Positions 46,507-58,362 of a stretch of DNA of 64,000 bases are shown one piece after another; within the stretch, counting starts at the first letter, position 1, and every line of letters begins with the position of its first letter. This DNA comes from Achromobacter spanius (lineage in GTDB: Bacteria; Pseudomonadota; Gammaproteobacteria; Burkholderiales; Burkholderiaceae_B), in assembly GCF_029637605.1 (NCBI RefSeq), contig NZ_CP121261.1, forward strand, positions 2,790,001-2,854,000, written 5' to 3'. A model generated the notes under the pieces. It searched no databases and had not been told where the DNA came from. It was given only the letters and a program-made list of their open reading frames with translations. Position numbers and translations under genes: made by a program.

Positions 46507-49500
46507 TCACCCCTGCAAATCAATCCACGCCTTCGCCCTGGGAAAGTACAACGCGGCCTTGGCCTTGCGGCCGTCCAGCGATGTGACCTGCGCGCAATAC
46601 CGCAGCAACTGATCACCATGTCTTTGACGCATCCTTGCCGCAAACACCGCCGAAGGTTCCCCCGGATGGGGGCGGCCCGTTTTGTAGTCGACGATCAGCC
46701 AGCCGTCTTCGGTACTCAGCGCCAGGTCGATCACCGACACCTTACCGGCGGCGTCGATCAGCGGCCATTCGCGGCGGGCGCCGGATTGGGACAGCAGCCA
46801 CAGGCCGCGCTCATCCGCCAACGTGGCTTGCAGCGTTTCCAGGACGGCCTCGGCGGCGGCGTCGGCCTGGCTGGCGGGGATGCCGGCGCGGGTCAACTGG
46901 CGGCGCATGGCGGGCAGGCGGTCGGCCAGGGCGTCGGCAGGCCATGTATGAACGCCGTCTTGGCCGATGCGGGCAAGCCAGGCGTGCGCCAGCGTGCCGA
47001 TGGCGGCGTCGTAGCCGGCTTCAAGCTGCCAGGCGGGATGTTCGCTGCCATCCCCCCACGCACCGCGTTCGGCTGCGCCGAAGCCGGGGCTGATGACCAC
47101 GTTGGACAGCCGCGCCAACTGCGCCAGGCCGTCGCCGGCCACGCGGCGCAGCGGCTCGCCTTGCCATTCCGGGGTGTCGCCCGCGTCGGGCTCGGCCTCG
47201 TTTTCCAGCGTGGGGGGCACCGGCGGCGTCAGGCACGGCCACAAGCGGCCCAGCAAACTGGCGGACGGCGGCGTCTTGGCTTGGCCCGTGGCCTCGTCGA
47301 CCGCGACATGGCCCACCAGGTGCAGGCGTTTGCGCGCCCGTGTTGCCGCCACGTACAGCAGACGATCAATCTCGTAGGATGCGCGGCGGGCTTCGCGGGC
47401 GCCCAGGTAGCGCGAGATCGGGTCGGCCTCGACCTCGGCGCGCGGTTTGACCGGGCCGAACAGCACCCGGCCGCTGCTTTGTTCAAAACGTACCAGCGGC
47501 GCTTGATCACCCCTGGGCGCGCGGTGCAGGCCGTACAGGATGACCGTTTCAAACTGCAGGCCCTTGGACTTGTGCATGGTCATGATTTCGACCGCGCCGT
47601 CGTCCTCGTCCGCCGCATCGGGCGCGGCGAACAGGCGCGAGATGCCGGCGTCCAGCGCTGCCGGATCAATGCCGCCGTGCGGCGCCAGCCGCTCCAGCAG
47701 TTGGAACAGGCTTTCGGCATCGTTCGACACCGACATGCCCGCGTACAGCGCCGGGCCGCCCAGGCGCCGCCATAAAGACTCCACCCAGGCCGCGAACGGC
47801 ATCGCGCCCGAGGCATTGCGCTTGTCCAGCAAAATGGCGGCCACCTGGCGCAGGCGTTCGAACTCGTCGGCGCTCAACACCGCTTGCGCGGCGGGCGATT
47901 CGGGCGCGGCCGGGGCCGCGTCGAACAAGGAGCCCTGCGGCTCGATGCTGGCGGCCGGGGACGTCGCAACCGGGGCTGTCGGCGGCGCAATGCGCAGCGC
48001 GCGTTCCAGCAGCACCGGCACGGGCGTGATGTGGTCGTCGCCAAACAGGCGCTGCAGGGACGTGAGCGTCAAGCCGCAGTACGGCGCGCGCAAGACCGAC
48101 AGCCAAGCCAGCCGATCGGCCGGATGCGATAGCGCCCGCACCAACTGCACCAGGTCGGCCACCACCGGACGCAAGGCCAGCGGCACCAGGTCCACGGCGC
48201 GGCAGCGGATGCCCTCCTGCGCCAGTCGGCGCGTCAGGTTGCCCAGGTGGCTGCGCGCGCGCACCAGCACCGCCACCGGATGCTTGGCGCCCTTGTGGTC
48301 GATCAGCGCCTGGCGCACCAGGCCCAGCGCAATTTCCTCGGCCTGCTCTTCCGCCGGCGTGCCGCTCGCCCGCGACCAAGCCGGGTGAAAGCGCACCGCC
48401 GGGTCCGGCAGCGCCTCGTGAAATGCGGTGGACGGGCTATAGGCAATGGCGCCCGCGGCGGCGTCGCTGCGCTTGGGCAGCAGGCCCGCGAACGACTGGT
48501 TCACCCATTCCACAATGCCCGCCTGCGAGCGGAAATTGTCTGTCAGGTTCAGGAAGTCGGGCGTCAATTCGCCCACGCCGATGTCGGCCACTTCCAGGAA
48601 CAGGCCCACTTCCGCCTTGCGGAAACGGTAGATGGATTGCATCGGGTCGCCCACCAGGAACAGGCTGCGGCCATCGCCCGCCTGCCAGCCCGACGTCAAC
48701 GTGCGCAACAGGTCAAGCTGCGTCTGGCTGGTGTCCTGAAATTCGTCGATCAGCAGGTGGCGGATCGATGCGTCCAGTTTCAGCAACAGTTCACCGGGAT
48801 CATCGGCGCTGCCCAGCGCGGCGGCCGCGCGTTGCGCGATTTCGATGAAGTCCACCTCGCCCTGATCCGCGAAGCGCAAGCGCAGTTGCGCCACGGCCAG
48901 CGCCAGCGTCATCAACTGCGCGCCCAGCACTTCCCATTGCGCGTCCGTGAAATGCGGGTTGGGGATGTCGCGCACGGCGTTCAGCCGGCGCACCCAGGCG
49001 GCCTTGTCGTCCGCCGCTTCCAGCCATGCCACAAAGGGTTCCTTGTGCGCGCACTTGGCCGGAAAGCCCAGGTTTTTGTTGACGGTCTTGCGCAGGCTGC
49101 CGCTGCCCGTCAGCAGCAGATGGGCCACGGCGCGCCACTGGTCCAGCACCTCGGCATCTGGCGGCAGCTCTTCCGTCCAGTCCAACAGCGCCAGCAGCTT
49201 GTTGTCGTCTTCGCCATCTTGCAGATGGGCCGCGGCCAAGCGAGCCGGGCCGCACAGCGCGTCGGCCCAGCCATACGGCATGGCCTCGCACAGCGCGTCC
49301 AGGTCTTCGCCGATGGCTTCGGCCAGCATGGCTTGCATGCCGGCGCGGTCGGAACCGTGGCGCAGCAGCGGCAACCATTGATCGCGCTGGCCCAGCATGT
49401 CGGCGATGGCGTCCTTGGCCGCCTGCACGTCCACGTCCAGATGCTGCAGCAGAATGCGCACGGCGTCGTAGTCGTCGGCCAGATCCAGCGTGGCGCGGGC

Positions 49501-49968
49501 CGCCGCTTCGTAATGGGCGCGCGCGTCGTCGGTGATGTCGGGCATGCCGCCCAGTTCAGACAACCACGGCATGCTGCGCACCAGCCCCGCGCAGAACGAA
49601 TCGATGGTGCGGATTGCCAAGCGTGCCGGGTGGTCCAGCAAATGCCAGCCTTGCTCGGCGTTGCGGGCCAGCGCGGCGCGCGCCAGTTCCCAACTGCGGC
49701 GTTCGTGCATGGCCTCGGGCGGCCCGTCCAGCCCGCGCCGCAGCTTGCTGAGCACGCGGGCATGCATTTCGGACGCGGCCTTGCGCGTGAACGTGATGGC
49801 CACGATTTCCTCGGGCCGGTTCACCGTGGCCAGCAGGGCCAGGATGCGGTCGGTCAGCAGCTCGGTCTTGCCGGAGCCGGCCGGGGCTTGCACCAGAAAT
49901 GAGCGGGTGGGGTCCAGCGCGTCGGTGCGCGCGGCGTGGTCCTGTGGCAGGCGTTCGGTGTCGGCCAT
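46507..49968 (-). CDS. addA: AddA-type helicase-nuclease subunit (double-strand break repair)
   Basis: This 1153-aa UvrD-family helicase has a C-terminal nuclease domain, the larger subunit of an AddAB complex that resects double-strand breaks. Walker A is VQAPAGSGKTE at about residue 28, then TFTRKAASEM. Walker B is HLLIDEFQDTSQ, with GDPMQSIYRFR, MTMHKSKGLQFE (motif V) and VAATRARKRLHLVG (motif VI). The nuclease motif is VSVIDLALS...WLIVDYKTG near the C-terminus. It lies three bases after addB, so the two are cotranscribed and probably coupled. Confidence 0.93.
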   Translation of the reverse strand: MADTERLPQDHAARTDALDPTRSFLVQAPAGSGKTELLTDRILALLATVNRPEEIVAITFTRKAASEMHARVLSKLRRGLDGPPEAMHERRSWELARAALARNAEQGWHLLDHPARLAIRTIDSFCAGLVRSMPWLSELGGMPDITDDARAHYEAAARATLDLADDYDAVRILLQHLDVDVQAAKDAIADMLGQRDQWLPLLRHGSDRAGMQAMLAEAIGEDLDALCEAMPYGWADALCGPARLAAAHLQDGEDDNKLLALLDWTEELPPDAEVLDQWRAVAHLLLTGSGSLRKTVNKNLGFPAKCAHKEPFVAWLEAADDKAAWVRRLNAVRDIPNPHFTDAQWEVLGAQLMTLALAVAQLRLRFADQGEVDFIEIAQRAAAALGSADDPGELLLKLDASIRHLLIDEFQDTSQTQLDLLRTLTSGWQAGDGRSLFLVGDPMQSIYRFRKAEVGLFLEVADIGVGELTPDFLNLTDNFRSQAGIVEWVNQSFAGLLPKRSDAAAGAIAYSPSTAFHEALPDPAVRFHPAWSRASGTPAEEQAEEIALGLVRQALIDHKGAKHPVAVLVRARSHLGNLTRRLAQEGIRCRAVDLVPLALRPVVADLVQLVRALSHPADRLAWLSVLRAPYCGLTLTSLQRLFGDDHITPVPVLLERALRIAPPTAPVATSPAASIEPQGSLFDAAPAAPESPAAQAVLSADEFERLRQVAAILLDKRNASGAMPFAAWVESLWRRLGGPALYAGMSVSNDAESLFQLLERLAPHGGIDPAALDAGISRLFAAPDAADEDDGAVEIMTMHKSKGLQFETVILYGLHRAPRGDQAPLVRFEQSSGRVLFGPVKPRAEVEADPISRYLGAREARRASYEIDRLLYVAATRARKRLHLVGHVAVDEATGQAKTPPSASLLGRLWPCLTPPVPPTLENEAEPDAGDTPEWQGEPLRRVAGDGLAQLARLSNVVISPGFGAAERGAWGDGSEHPAWQLEAGYDAAIGTLAHAWLARIGQDGVHTWPADALADRLPAMRRQLTRAGIPASQADAAAEAVLETLQATLADERGLWLLSQSGARREWPLIDAAGKVSVIDLALSTEDGWLIVDYKTGRPHPGEPSAVFAARMRQRHGDQLLRYCAQVTSLDGRKAKAALYFPRAKAWIDLQG

Positions 49969-49971
49969 GGC

Positions 49972-52656
49972 TCAGGCGTCCTCGTCGTCAAGATGCAGAC
50001 GCAGGAACGGCAATGCATCGCAGTATTTCAGGTCGTCACGGCGGTAGGCCACATTGCTGGCCACGCCCGCCACGTATTCATCGGCCAGCGCCTCGATGGC
50101 CACGCGCCAACGCTGCCGGATTTCCGGCCAGGTCAGGCCGTCGAAGAACTTGCTGTCGCTGGCCAAGGTGACGCCGGGCACGCCCAGGTCTTCGTCGGCC
50201 AGGCCTTGCGCGGCCACCTGGCGCGCGTGGATCTGCGCCAGCACCAGGCCCGCGACCTCGCCGCCCGCCGCATCGGCCAGCACCGACGCATAAAACGGCA
50301 ACTGCACGTTCACGGGACGGCTGCGCGACCAATCGGGTTCGGGCTTGGCGGCGGCCACGCCGGTCTTGTAGTCGACGATGACGTTGCGGCCATCGGCCAG
50401 GCTATCAATGCGGTCCAGCCGCAGCTTCAGGTTCAACGCGCCGCGCTGCCACTGGTGGCTCTTTTCAACCTGGGCCACCGCGAACGGCAGGCGCTGGGCC
50501 TCCATATGGAGCCACGACGCCAGCACGGTCTGCGCGCGCTGGCATTCCAGCGTCTTCAACGCGGGCGCATAGTCCTTGAGTTCTTCATCGGCGGCCTGGG
50601 CCACGGCTTGTTCCACCAAGGCGGCCAGCCGCTGGGTGGCAATGACGTCGTGCAGCGTGTCCTGGTCGGGCATCATGCCCCACACCAATTCCAGCGCCTT
50701 GTGCAGGAACTGACCGCGCACGTTCACGGTGGCGCTATCGGCATAAGGCGCAAGCTCGCGCCCACCCAGGCGATGCCGCACGAACGCCCAAAGCGGATTG
50801 CGCGCCTGCGTGTCCAGCACGTCCAGCCCGCCGCCGCCGCGGTTGCCCGCCGCCAAGGGCGGGCCCCGACTGTCATCCAGCGATTCCTGCGGCAGCGCCG
50901 CCGTGGTTTCGGCGGGGGGCGGCGTCCAATCGGTCAAGGCGGCGCCGGCGATAAGCGGCGATGGCCGCAGCTCGCGTTCGCCGTCCATATGGGCATGGCT
51001 GACGATGATGTCGGGCGCGCAGCGGCACAGCGCGGCATACATGCCTTCGGCCCATTCACGTTCGCGCTCCGGCGTGGCGCGCGGGGCCTTGGCCTGGCGC
51101 AGCACGGCCAAGGGCAACAGGGGGTTGGGCTTGGGCGACGCGGGCAGCACGTCGTCGGTCAGCCCCAGCATCCACACGCCGTCCCAGTAGCCGCCTTCGG
51201 CTTCCAGCAGGCCCAGCACATCCAGCCGCGCCGTGGGATCGCGCTGCGGCTGGAACGACGCCGACCGCGCCACGCTTTGCAGCAGGTTGACCGCCGCCAC
51301 GCCGCCCAGCCTGCCGGCAGCCGGCGCCAGCGCCGAAAAGCTGCCCAGCGCATCGCCCAATGCGCCCATGACCTGATACGCCACGCTGTCCAGCGCGCCT
51401 TCGCCCGGAAAGCCCAGCGCCGTCAGCGCCGCCTTCATGCGCAGCATCCAGACGTCGCACGTGGCCTGGCGGCCGCCCTGGGTCCAGATGTCCAAGGCCT
51501 GGTTCCAGGCCTGCGCCAAGGCGGGCGTGTCGGCCAGCAGCTTCTTCCAATCGTTCGGGCTGACGCGCTGCACCGCCTGACGGCGCCAACGCGCGTCGAT
51601 GGCGGCCAGACGGGCGCGGTCGCGCACGTCGCCCGCGCAATGCCCGGCCAGCAGCGCCGCGCCCAGCACGTCCACGCCGCAGCCCTTGCCGCCCGCGCAT
51701 TCGGCCAATGCACGCAGCCACGCCAGCGCGGCGCGCGCCATCGGCCAGTCATTCAGCGGCCGGCCCACGGCCACGTTGAAGGCATGGGCAGGGGCGCCAT
51801 CGCGGCCGGCCAAAGCCTGGCTCAAGACACGCCGCGCAAACGGCGACTCGGCTTCCAGTTGCGGGGACACGATGGCAAACCGCCCCTGCGGATGCGCCCG
51901 CAACTGGCTGGCGGCCCAAGCCGCCGCCGCGCGCCATTCCGCGCCCTGGTCGGCGGCTTCAAAGCGGCGGGCCACCGTTTCAATGCGCTGCTCGTCGCGC
52001 CATTGCGCAACCCGGCAACCCAGGTCTTCAAAGGCGCGCAGCAGACGGCGAAAACGGGGTGATACGTCGGTGAAGCCGGCCAGCACCAATTGCCCGGGGG
52101 TGCGCAAGCGGCCTTCTTCCAAGGCGCGCAGCACGCGCGCATAACCTTGGTTGGCGTCCTCGGCGTCGATACCCGCCAGCGTTTGCCGGTAGCGCACACG
52201 CCACTTGGCAAAGCCGCGGTATTCGTCGGTGTCGGCGCCGGAGGGCACGTGCAAGTCCCATTCGTCCATCAACAGGTCGGCGTCCATGGACAGCTTGGCC
52301 GCCTGGCTGGCATCCAGCAAGACGCGCTCGGCCTCTTCGGCGCGGATGGCCTCGGTCCAGACCAATTGCGTGGCGAAGCTGTCCAGCCGGTAGGCGGGCA
52401 CGTCGTCGTCGGCTTCAAACGCCAGTTCGTTGGCGGATTCGGCAAGCCAGGCGGACAAGGGCAGGATGCGCGGCAGCTCGCTGACCTGGCGTTCCTGGCG
52501 CAACAGGCCGGCCAGTTCCAGCGTCAGCCGGCGTGACAGGCGGTTGTTCACCGTCAGCACCAGCGTGTCGGCGGCGGCCAGGGCGCCGATGTCCGGCAGG
52601 GAAAGCAAGATTGGGGAAAGCAAGGGAGGGGAAAGCGGCGCGTCCTGCATGGGCAT
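49972..52656 (-). CDS. addB: AddB-type nuclease/helicase-like subunit
   Basis: This 894-aa partner of AddA has a helicase-like N-terminal two thirds without a clear Walker A motif. The C-terminal PD-(D/E)XK nuclease has LRLDRIDSLADGRNVIVDYKTG around residue 750 and the later PFYASVLAD block (the Q/Y helix). This layout fits the proteobacterial AddB variant, annotated in some genomes as a probable DNA repair protein. Two ATGs (52656 and 52650) are possible starts. It follows a 52-codon gene and the MFS transporter in the same direction, 15 bp after the former. Confidence 0.9.
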   Translation of the reverse strand: MPMQDAPLSPPLLSPILLSLPDIGALAAADTLVLTVNNRLSRRLTLELAGLLRQERQVSELPRILPLSAWLAESANELAFEADDDVPAYRLDSFATQLVWTEAIRAEEAERVLLDASQAAKLSMDADLLMDEWDLHVPSGADTDEYRGFAKWRVRYRQTLAGIDAEDANQGYARVLRALEEGRLRTPGQLVLAGFTDVSPRFRRLLRAFEDLGCRVAQWRDEQRIETVARRFEAADQGAEWRAAAAWAASQLRAHPQGRFAIVSPQLEAESPFARRVLSQALAGRDGAPAHAFNVAVGRPLNDWPMARAALAWLRALAECAGGKGCGVDVLGAALLAGHCAGDVRDRARLAAIDARWRRQAVQRVSPNDWKKLLADTPALAQAWNQALDIWTQGGRQATCDVWMLRMKAALTALGFPGEGALDSVAYQVMGALGDALGSFSALAPAAGRLGGVAAVNLLQSVARSASFQPQRDPTARLDVLGLLEAEGGYWDGVWMLGLTDDVLPASPKPNPLLPLAVLRQAKAPRATPEREREWAEGMYAALCRCAPDIIVSHAHMDGERELRPSPLIAGAALTDWTPPPAETTAALPQESLDDSRGPPLAAGNRGGGGLDVLDTQARNPLWAFVRHRLGGRELAPYADSATVNVRGQFLHKALELVWGMMPDQDTLHDVIATQRLAALVEQAVAQAADEELKDYAPALKTLECQRAQTVLASWLHMEAQRLPFAVAQVEKSHQWQRGALNLKLRLDRIDSLADGRNVIVDYKTGVAAAKPEPDWSRSRPVNVQLPFYASVLADAAGGEVAGLVLAQIHARQVAAQGLADEDLGVPGVTLASDSKFFDGLTWPEIRQRWRVAIEALADEYVAGVASNVAYRRDDLKYCDALPFLRLHLDDEDA

Positions 52657-52671
52657 CCGAAAAAGAAGCGG

Positions 52672-52830
52672 CTAGAAGCCGCACAGGGCGGCCAGGTTTT
52701 CCCAATGAAGCTGCATGTCGGGCGTGGTGTAGCCCCAGAACGCCAGGCCCAGCACCGCCGCCAGCGCCAGCACGCCCACGGCGCGCCAGCCTCGATGGCG
52801 GCGGACGGCGGGGGTATTGGCGTGCGGCAT
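52672..52830 (-). CDS. Unannotated 52-aa membrane protein
   Basis: ATG 52830 to TAG 52672-52674 encodes a 52-aa protein. It has a basic N-terminus (AVRRHRGWRA), one membrane helix of about 18 residues (VGVLALAAVLGLAFWGY) and a C-terminal tail DMQLHWENLAALCGF. The basic-before-helix pattern predicts the N-terminus in the cytoplasm. It is 18 bp after the MFS stop and 15 bp before addB, all on one strand, so it is probably translated within that operon. Upstream bases ATCCCTGACC give a weak ribosome site. I do not recognise the family; the tight packing and sensible topology argue that it is real. Confidence 0.65.
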   Translation of the reverse strand: MPHANTPAVRRHRGWRAVGVLALAAVLGLAFWGYTTPDMQLHWENLAALCGF

Positions 52831-52848
52831 GGTCAGGGATTCCAGTTA

Positions 52849-54060
52849 TCAAGTCGCCACGGGTCGGGGTTCGGCGACATTCACCGGCTGCTCGCGCACC
52901 GGCAGGCACAGCAGCGCGGCAATGAGGGCAAGCGCCAGGCCCAGCCACCAGACCATATCGTAATTGCCGGTCTTGGCGTAAGCATACCCGCCCAGCCAGA
53001 CGCCGATGAAGCTGCCCAACTGGTGCCCCAAAAAGACGATGCCCGACAGCGTGGCAGCGTAGCGCAGGCCGTAGATCTGCCCGATCAGCCCTTGGGTAAG
53101 CGGCACGGTGCCCAGCCAGAACAAACCCATCCATGCCGCGAACACATACAGCACCCAGGCCGACAGCGGCACCGCCAGCAACAGCACGATGCCGAAGGCG
53201 CGCATGAAATACACCAGCGCCAACAGGCGCTTCTTGCTGTATTTGCCGCCCAGCTTGCCGGCATAGAAAGAGCCCACCACATTGAACAGGCCGATCAGCG
53301 CCACCGCGGTCGCGCCCTGCCCGGCCGTCAAGCCGCCGTCGGTGACGTACGCGGGCAAGTGCAGCGTGATGAAGGCCGTGTGAAAGCCACAGACGAAGTA
53401 GCTCAGGAACAGGAAGTGGAACGACGGATGGCGCACCGCCTGGCGCACGGCGGCGGCCAGCGATTGCTGCGGACCCGACTGCGCTTGCGGGCGGCCGCGC
53501 AGGAAGTAAGCCAGCGGCGCGGCGCAGGCCACGAACAGCGACAGCACCCACAAGGCGCCCGGCCAGTCCATGCCGGTGATCAGTGCCTGCCCGGTCGGCA
53601 CCACCGCGAACTGGCCCAAGGAGCCGCCCGCGCTGGCGATGCCCATGGCCGTGCTGCGGTAGGCGGGCGGCACCGCCCGCGCCACCACCGGCAGGATCAC
53701 CGGGAACGTGGTGCCCGCCTGGCCCAGCCCGACCAGCACGCCCGCCGTCAGGTACAGCGTGGTTTCGTCGGTGGCGAAGCGGGTGCCGACCATGCCCAGC
53801 ATGTAGAGCACCGCGCCCAGCGCGATCGTGCGGCCGGAGCCGTAGCGGTCGGCCAGCATGCCCATGAAGATACAGGCCACGCCCCAGACCAGGTTCTGCA
53901 GCGCGAACGCCATCGAGAACACGTCGCGCCCCCAGCCGTGGGCCAGGCCCATCGGCTGCATGAAGAGGCCAAAAGTGGCGCGCACGCCCATGGCAAGCAG
54001 CACCACCAAAGTACCCAGGATAAGGGTGCGCGTGGAAATCGTATCGGTTTGGCTAGACAT
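52849..54060 (-). CDS. MFS transporter
   Basis: This 403-aa inner-membrane transporter has about 12 helices in two six-helix bundles. The loop-2 motif is GMLADRYGSGRTIALGAVLY. The second half contains SFYAGKLGGKYSKKRLLALVYFMRAFG. MGLFWLGTVPLTQGLIGQIYGLRYAATLSGIVFLGHQLGSFIGVWLGG resembles the oxalate/formate antiporter-like and monocarboxylate MFS groups. The ATG at 54060 (SSQTDTISTRT) starts the similarity; the 38 codons upstream in frame have none. The substrate is unknown. It is the first gene of the run continuing with the 52-aa protein, addB and addA, and it is divergent from the acetate operon. Confidence 0.88.
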   Translation of the reverse strand: MSSQTDTISTRTLILGTLVVLLAMGVRATFGLFMQPMGLAHGWGRDVFSMAFALQNLVWGVACIFMGMLADRYGSGRTIALGAVLYMLGMVGTRFATDETTLYLTAGVLVGLGQAGTTFPVILPVVARAVPPAYRSTAMGIASAGGSLGQFAVVPTGQALITGMDWPGALWVLSLFVACAAPLAYFLRGRPQAQSGPQQSLAAAVRQAVRHPSFHFLFLSYFVCGFHTAFITLHLPAYVTDGGLTAGQGATAVALIGLFNVVGSFYAGKLGGKYSKKRLLALVYFMRAFGIVLLLAVPLSAWVLYVFAAWMGLFWLGTVPLTQGLIGQIYGLRYAATLSGIVFLGHQLGSFIGVWLGGYAYAKTGNYDMVWWLGLALALIAALLCLPVREQPVNVAEPRPVAT

Positions 54061-54205
54061 GAAACCCGTGTCTGGTTGTTGTTTGGGTTTGCGTCCCCTC
54101 CTCGGGACTCGGCCAACATCATATACAAGTCGCCGGCCGCGCAACGGTAATAGCCCTGTTGGCGAATCGCGCATTGCGCCGCGCTGTCACTAGGGCCTAC
54201 CCCCT

Positions 54206-54249
54206 ACGACCAAGGTCGTGTGTCCGAGCCTGCGATGCGTCTCTATATT
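54206..54249 (+). promoter_or_regulatory. Promoter and candidate activator site of the acetate operon
   Basis: ACGACC-AA-GGTCGT (54206-54219) is a perfect 14-bp palindrome. TATATT (54244-54249) is a good -10; the -35 (TGTCCG, 54221-54226) is poor. With a start near 54256 the palindrome is centred at about -43, where an activator binds. The LuxR-type regulator at the end of the operon is the natural candidate. Confidence 0.5.
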
Positions 54250-54332
54250 GGGCAGAGGCCCGCGAGGCATCGCCAAACGAGCCAAACCGGATGCGCTGAC
54301 GGCGCCCGGCCATAACAACAAGGAGCCCTATC

Positions 54333-54695
54333 GTGCCCACCCCCAAACACGTGCCTTCCCCCCACGTGCCCCCCTCCCCCCAAATACCCGAACCCGAAAG
54401 CAGGGTCGCCGCCGTCATGCGGCATCCCAAATATCAGGAACTGCTGCGGCGCCGCAGCCGCGCCAGCCTATTGTTCTTTGCCATCACGGGCGTGATCTAC
54501 GCCGGTTTCATCCTGACGTTGGCCTTCGACCCCGTGTTCTTCGGCAGCCCGGTGCCGGGCATGACGATGAGCATCGGCGTGTTGACGGGAACGCTGGTCG
54601 TGTTGAGCGCCGTGGTGCTGATTTCCGCTTACGTGCATATCTCAAATTCCGTGTTCGACCCGCTGCTGGCCGCCATCATCAAGGACGTGTCATGA
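54333..54695 (+). CDS. yjcH: DUF485 membrane protein (YjcH)
   Basis: This 120-aa inner-membrane protein nearly always precedes the acetate permease ActP. A proline-rich N-terminus is followed by the DUF485 motif [35 protein letters not shown] and a second helix, [29 protein letters not shown]. It starts at a GTG (54333) with AGGAG seven bases upstream. The stop overlaps the actP ATG. Its job is not settled; it may help assemble or modulate ActP. Confidence 0.92.
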   Translation: MPTPKHVPSPHVPPSPQIPEPESRVAAVMRHPKYQELLRRRSRASLLFFAITGVIYAGFILTLAFDPVFFGSPVPGMTMSIGVLTGTLVVLSAVVLISAYVHISNSVFDPLLAAIIKDVS

Positions 54696-56368
54696 AAAAC
54701 AAGAAACTGGGCGCCGCATTGATCTTCATCCTGGGCTGCTCGCTGGCGGGCGCGGCGCGCGCCGCCACCGGCGGGCAGGCCAGCATGTCCGCCATCGTGA
54801 TGTTCCTGGCGTTCATCGCCGGCACCATGGGCATCACCTACTGGGCCGCCAAGCGCACCCGCACCACGTCCGACTTCTACACCGCGGGCGGCGGGCTATC
54901 GGGCTTTCAGAACGGCCTGGCCATCGCGGGAGACTACCTGTCGGCCGCGTCGTTCCTGGGCATCGCGGGCATGGTCTACGTCAGCGGGTTCGACGGCATG
55001 ATCTACGCCATCGGCTTCTTGTTCGGCTGGCCCGTGGTCATGTTCCTGATCGCCGAACGGCTGCGCAACCTGGGCCGCTACAACTTCGCCGACGTCACCT
55101 CGTTCCGGCTGTCGCAGACGCCGATGCGCGTGCTGGCGGCCAGCGCGTCCTTGCTGATCATTGCGCTGTACCTGATTGCGCAGATGGTGGGCGCGGGCAA
55201 GCTCATCGTGCTGCTCTTCGGGCTGGACTACAACGTTGCCGTGGTGATCGTCGGGTCGCTGATGATGATCTACGTGGCCTTCGGCGGCATGACCGCCACC
55301 ACCTGGGTGCAGATCATCAAGGCAGTGCTGATGCTGCTGGGCGCCACGCTGATGACGGTGCTGGTGATGGCGGCGTTCAACTACAGCCCCGATGCCCTGC
55401 TGGCGGAAGCCACGCGCGTGCACCCGTCCGGCATGGAACTGCTGGCGCCGGGCGCGCAGGTCAGCAGCAACCCCTTGAACGCCTTGTCGCTGGGGATTGC
55501 GCTGGCCTTCGGCACCGCCGGGCTGCCGCACATCCTGATGCGATTCTTCACGGTGTCCAACGCCAAGGAAGCGCGCAAGTCGGTCATCTACGCCAGCTCA
55601 TTCATTGGCTACTTCTACCTGCTGACCTTCATCATCGGCTTTGGCGCGGTGGCCCTGCTGGTGCGCCACCCCGAGTATTACGTGACGGGCGCGGACGGCC
55701 AGTTCGACATGCTGAAAAGCCTGATCGGCGGCACCAACATGGTGGCCGTGCACCTGGCCAATGCCGTGGGCGGCAACTTGCTGCTGGGCTTTCTGGCGGC
55801 CGTTACCTTCGCCACCATCGTCGCGGTGGTGGCGGGCCTGGCGCTGGCGGGCGCGGCGGCCATTTCGCATGACCTCTACGCCAACGTCATCGCGCGGGGC
55901 CGCGCCACCGAAGCCCAGCAGATGCGCATCTCTCGGCTTTCCACCATTGCGCTGGGCGTCATGGCCATCTTGCTGGGCATCGTGTTCGAAAACCAGAACG
56001 TGGCTTTCATGGTGGGCCTGGCGTTCGCGATTGCGGCCAGCGCCAACTTCCCGGTGCTGGTGCTGTCGATTTCCTGGCGCGGCTGCACCACGCGGGGCGC
56101 CACCATCGGCGGCTTTCTCGGGCTGGCCACCGCCACCATCTGGGTGGTGCTGAGCGACACGGTATGGGTGGATGTGTTCGGCTTTGCCACGCCCATCACG
56201 CCATTCCCCAACCCCGGCATTCTGTCCATCCCGTTGGCCTTCTTTTCGATATGGCTGTTCTCAACACTGGACAACAGCGCCCGGGCGCGGCAAGAAGCCG
56301 AGGCCTTCGACGCATTGACCGTCCGCAGCCAGACGGGCATCGGCGCCACCACCGCCGTCGCTCATTAA
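54692..56368 (+). CDS. actP: Acetate/solute:sodium symporter ActP
   Basis: This 558-aa sodium:solute symporter has about 13 helices and takes up acetate, and probably other short monocarboxylates. A cleavable-looking N-terminal helix ([21 protein letters not shown]) precedes the family core: [36 protein letters not shown], then [18 protein letters not shown] and [12 protein letters not shown], typical of ActP. The ATG overlaps the yjcH stop, so it is translationally coupled. acs follows 31 bp later on the same strand, linking uptake to activation. Confidence 0.94.
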   Translation: MKNKKLGAALIFILGCSLAGAARAATGGQASMSAIVMFLAFIAGTMGITYWAAKRTRTTSDFYTAGGGLSGFQNGLAIAGDYLSAASFLGIAGMVYVSGFDGMIYAIGFLFGWPVVMFLIAERLRNLGRYNFADVTSFRLSQTPMRVLAASASLLIIALYLIAQMVGAGKLIVLLFGLDYNVAVVIVGSLMMIYVAFGGMTATTWVQIIKAVLMLLGATLMTVLVMAAFNYSPDALLAEATRVHPSGMELLAPGAQVSSNPLNALSLGIALAFGTAGLPHILMRFFTVSNAKEARKSVIYASSFIGYFYLLTFIIGFGAVALLVRHPEYYVTGADGQFDMLKSLIGGTNMVAVHLANAVGGNLLLGFLAAVTFATIVAVVAGLALAGAAAISHDLYANVIARGRATEAQQMRISRLSTIALGVMAILLGIVFENQNVAFMVGLAFAIAASANFPVLVLSISWRGCTTRGATIGGFLGLATATIWVVLSDTVWVDVFGFATPITPFPNPGILSIPLAFFSIWLFSTLDNSARARQEAEAFDALTVRSQTGIGATTAVAH

Positions 56369-56399
56369 CCCCGCCTATTCACCACGCTCAGGAGCCGTC

Positions 56400-58355
<1,956 letters not shown>

Positions 58356-58362
58356 TCGGACC

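Noticed and set aside
54218..54691. The long upstream extension of the ActP frame
   Set aside because: It overlaps yjcH and lacks similarity. The ATG in the ATGA overlap with yjcH starts a normal ActP.
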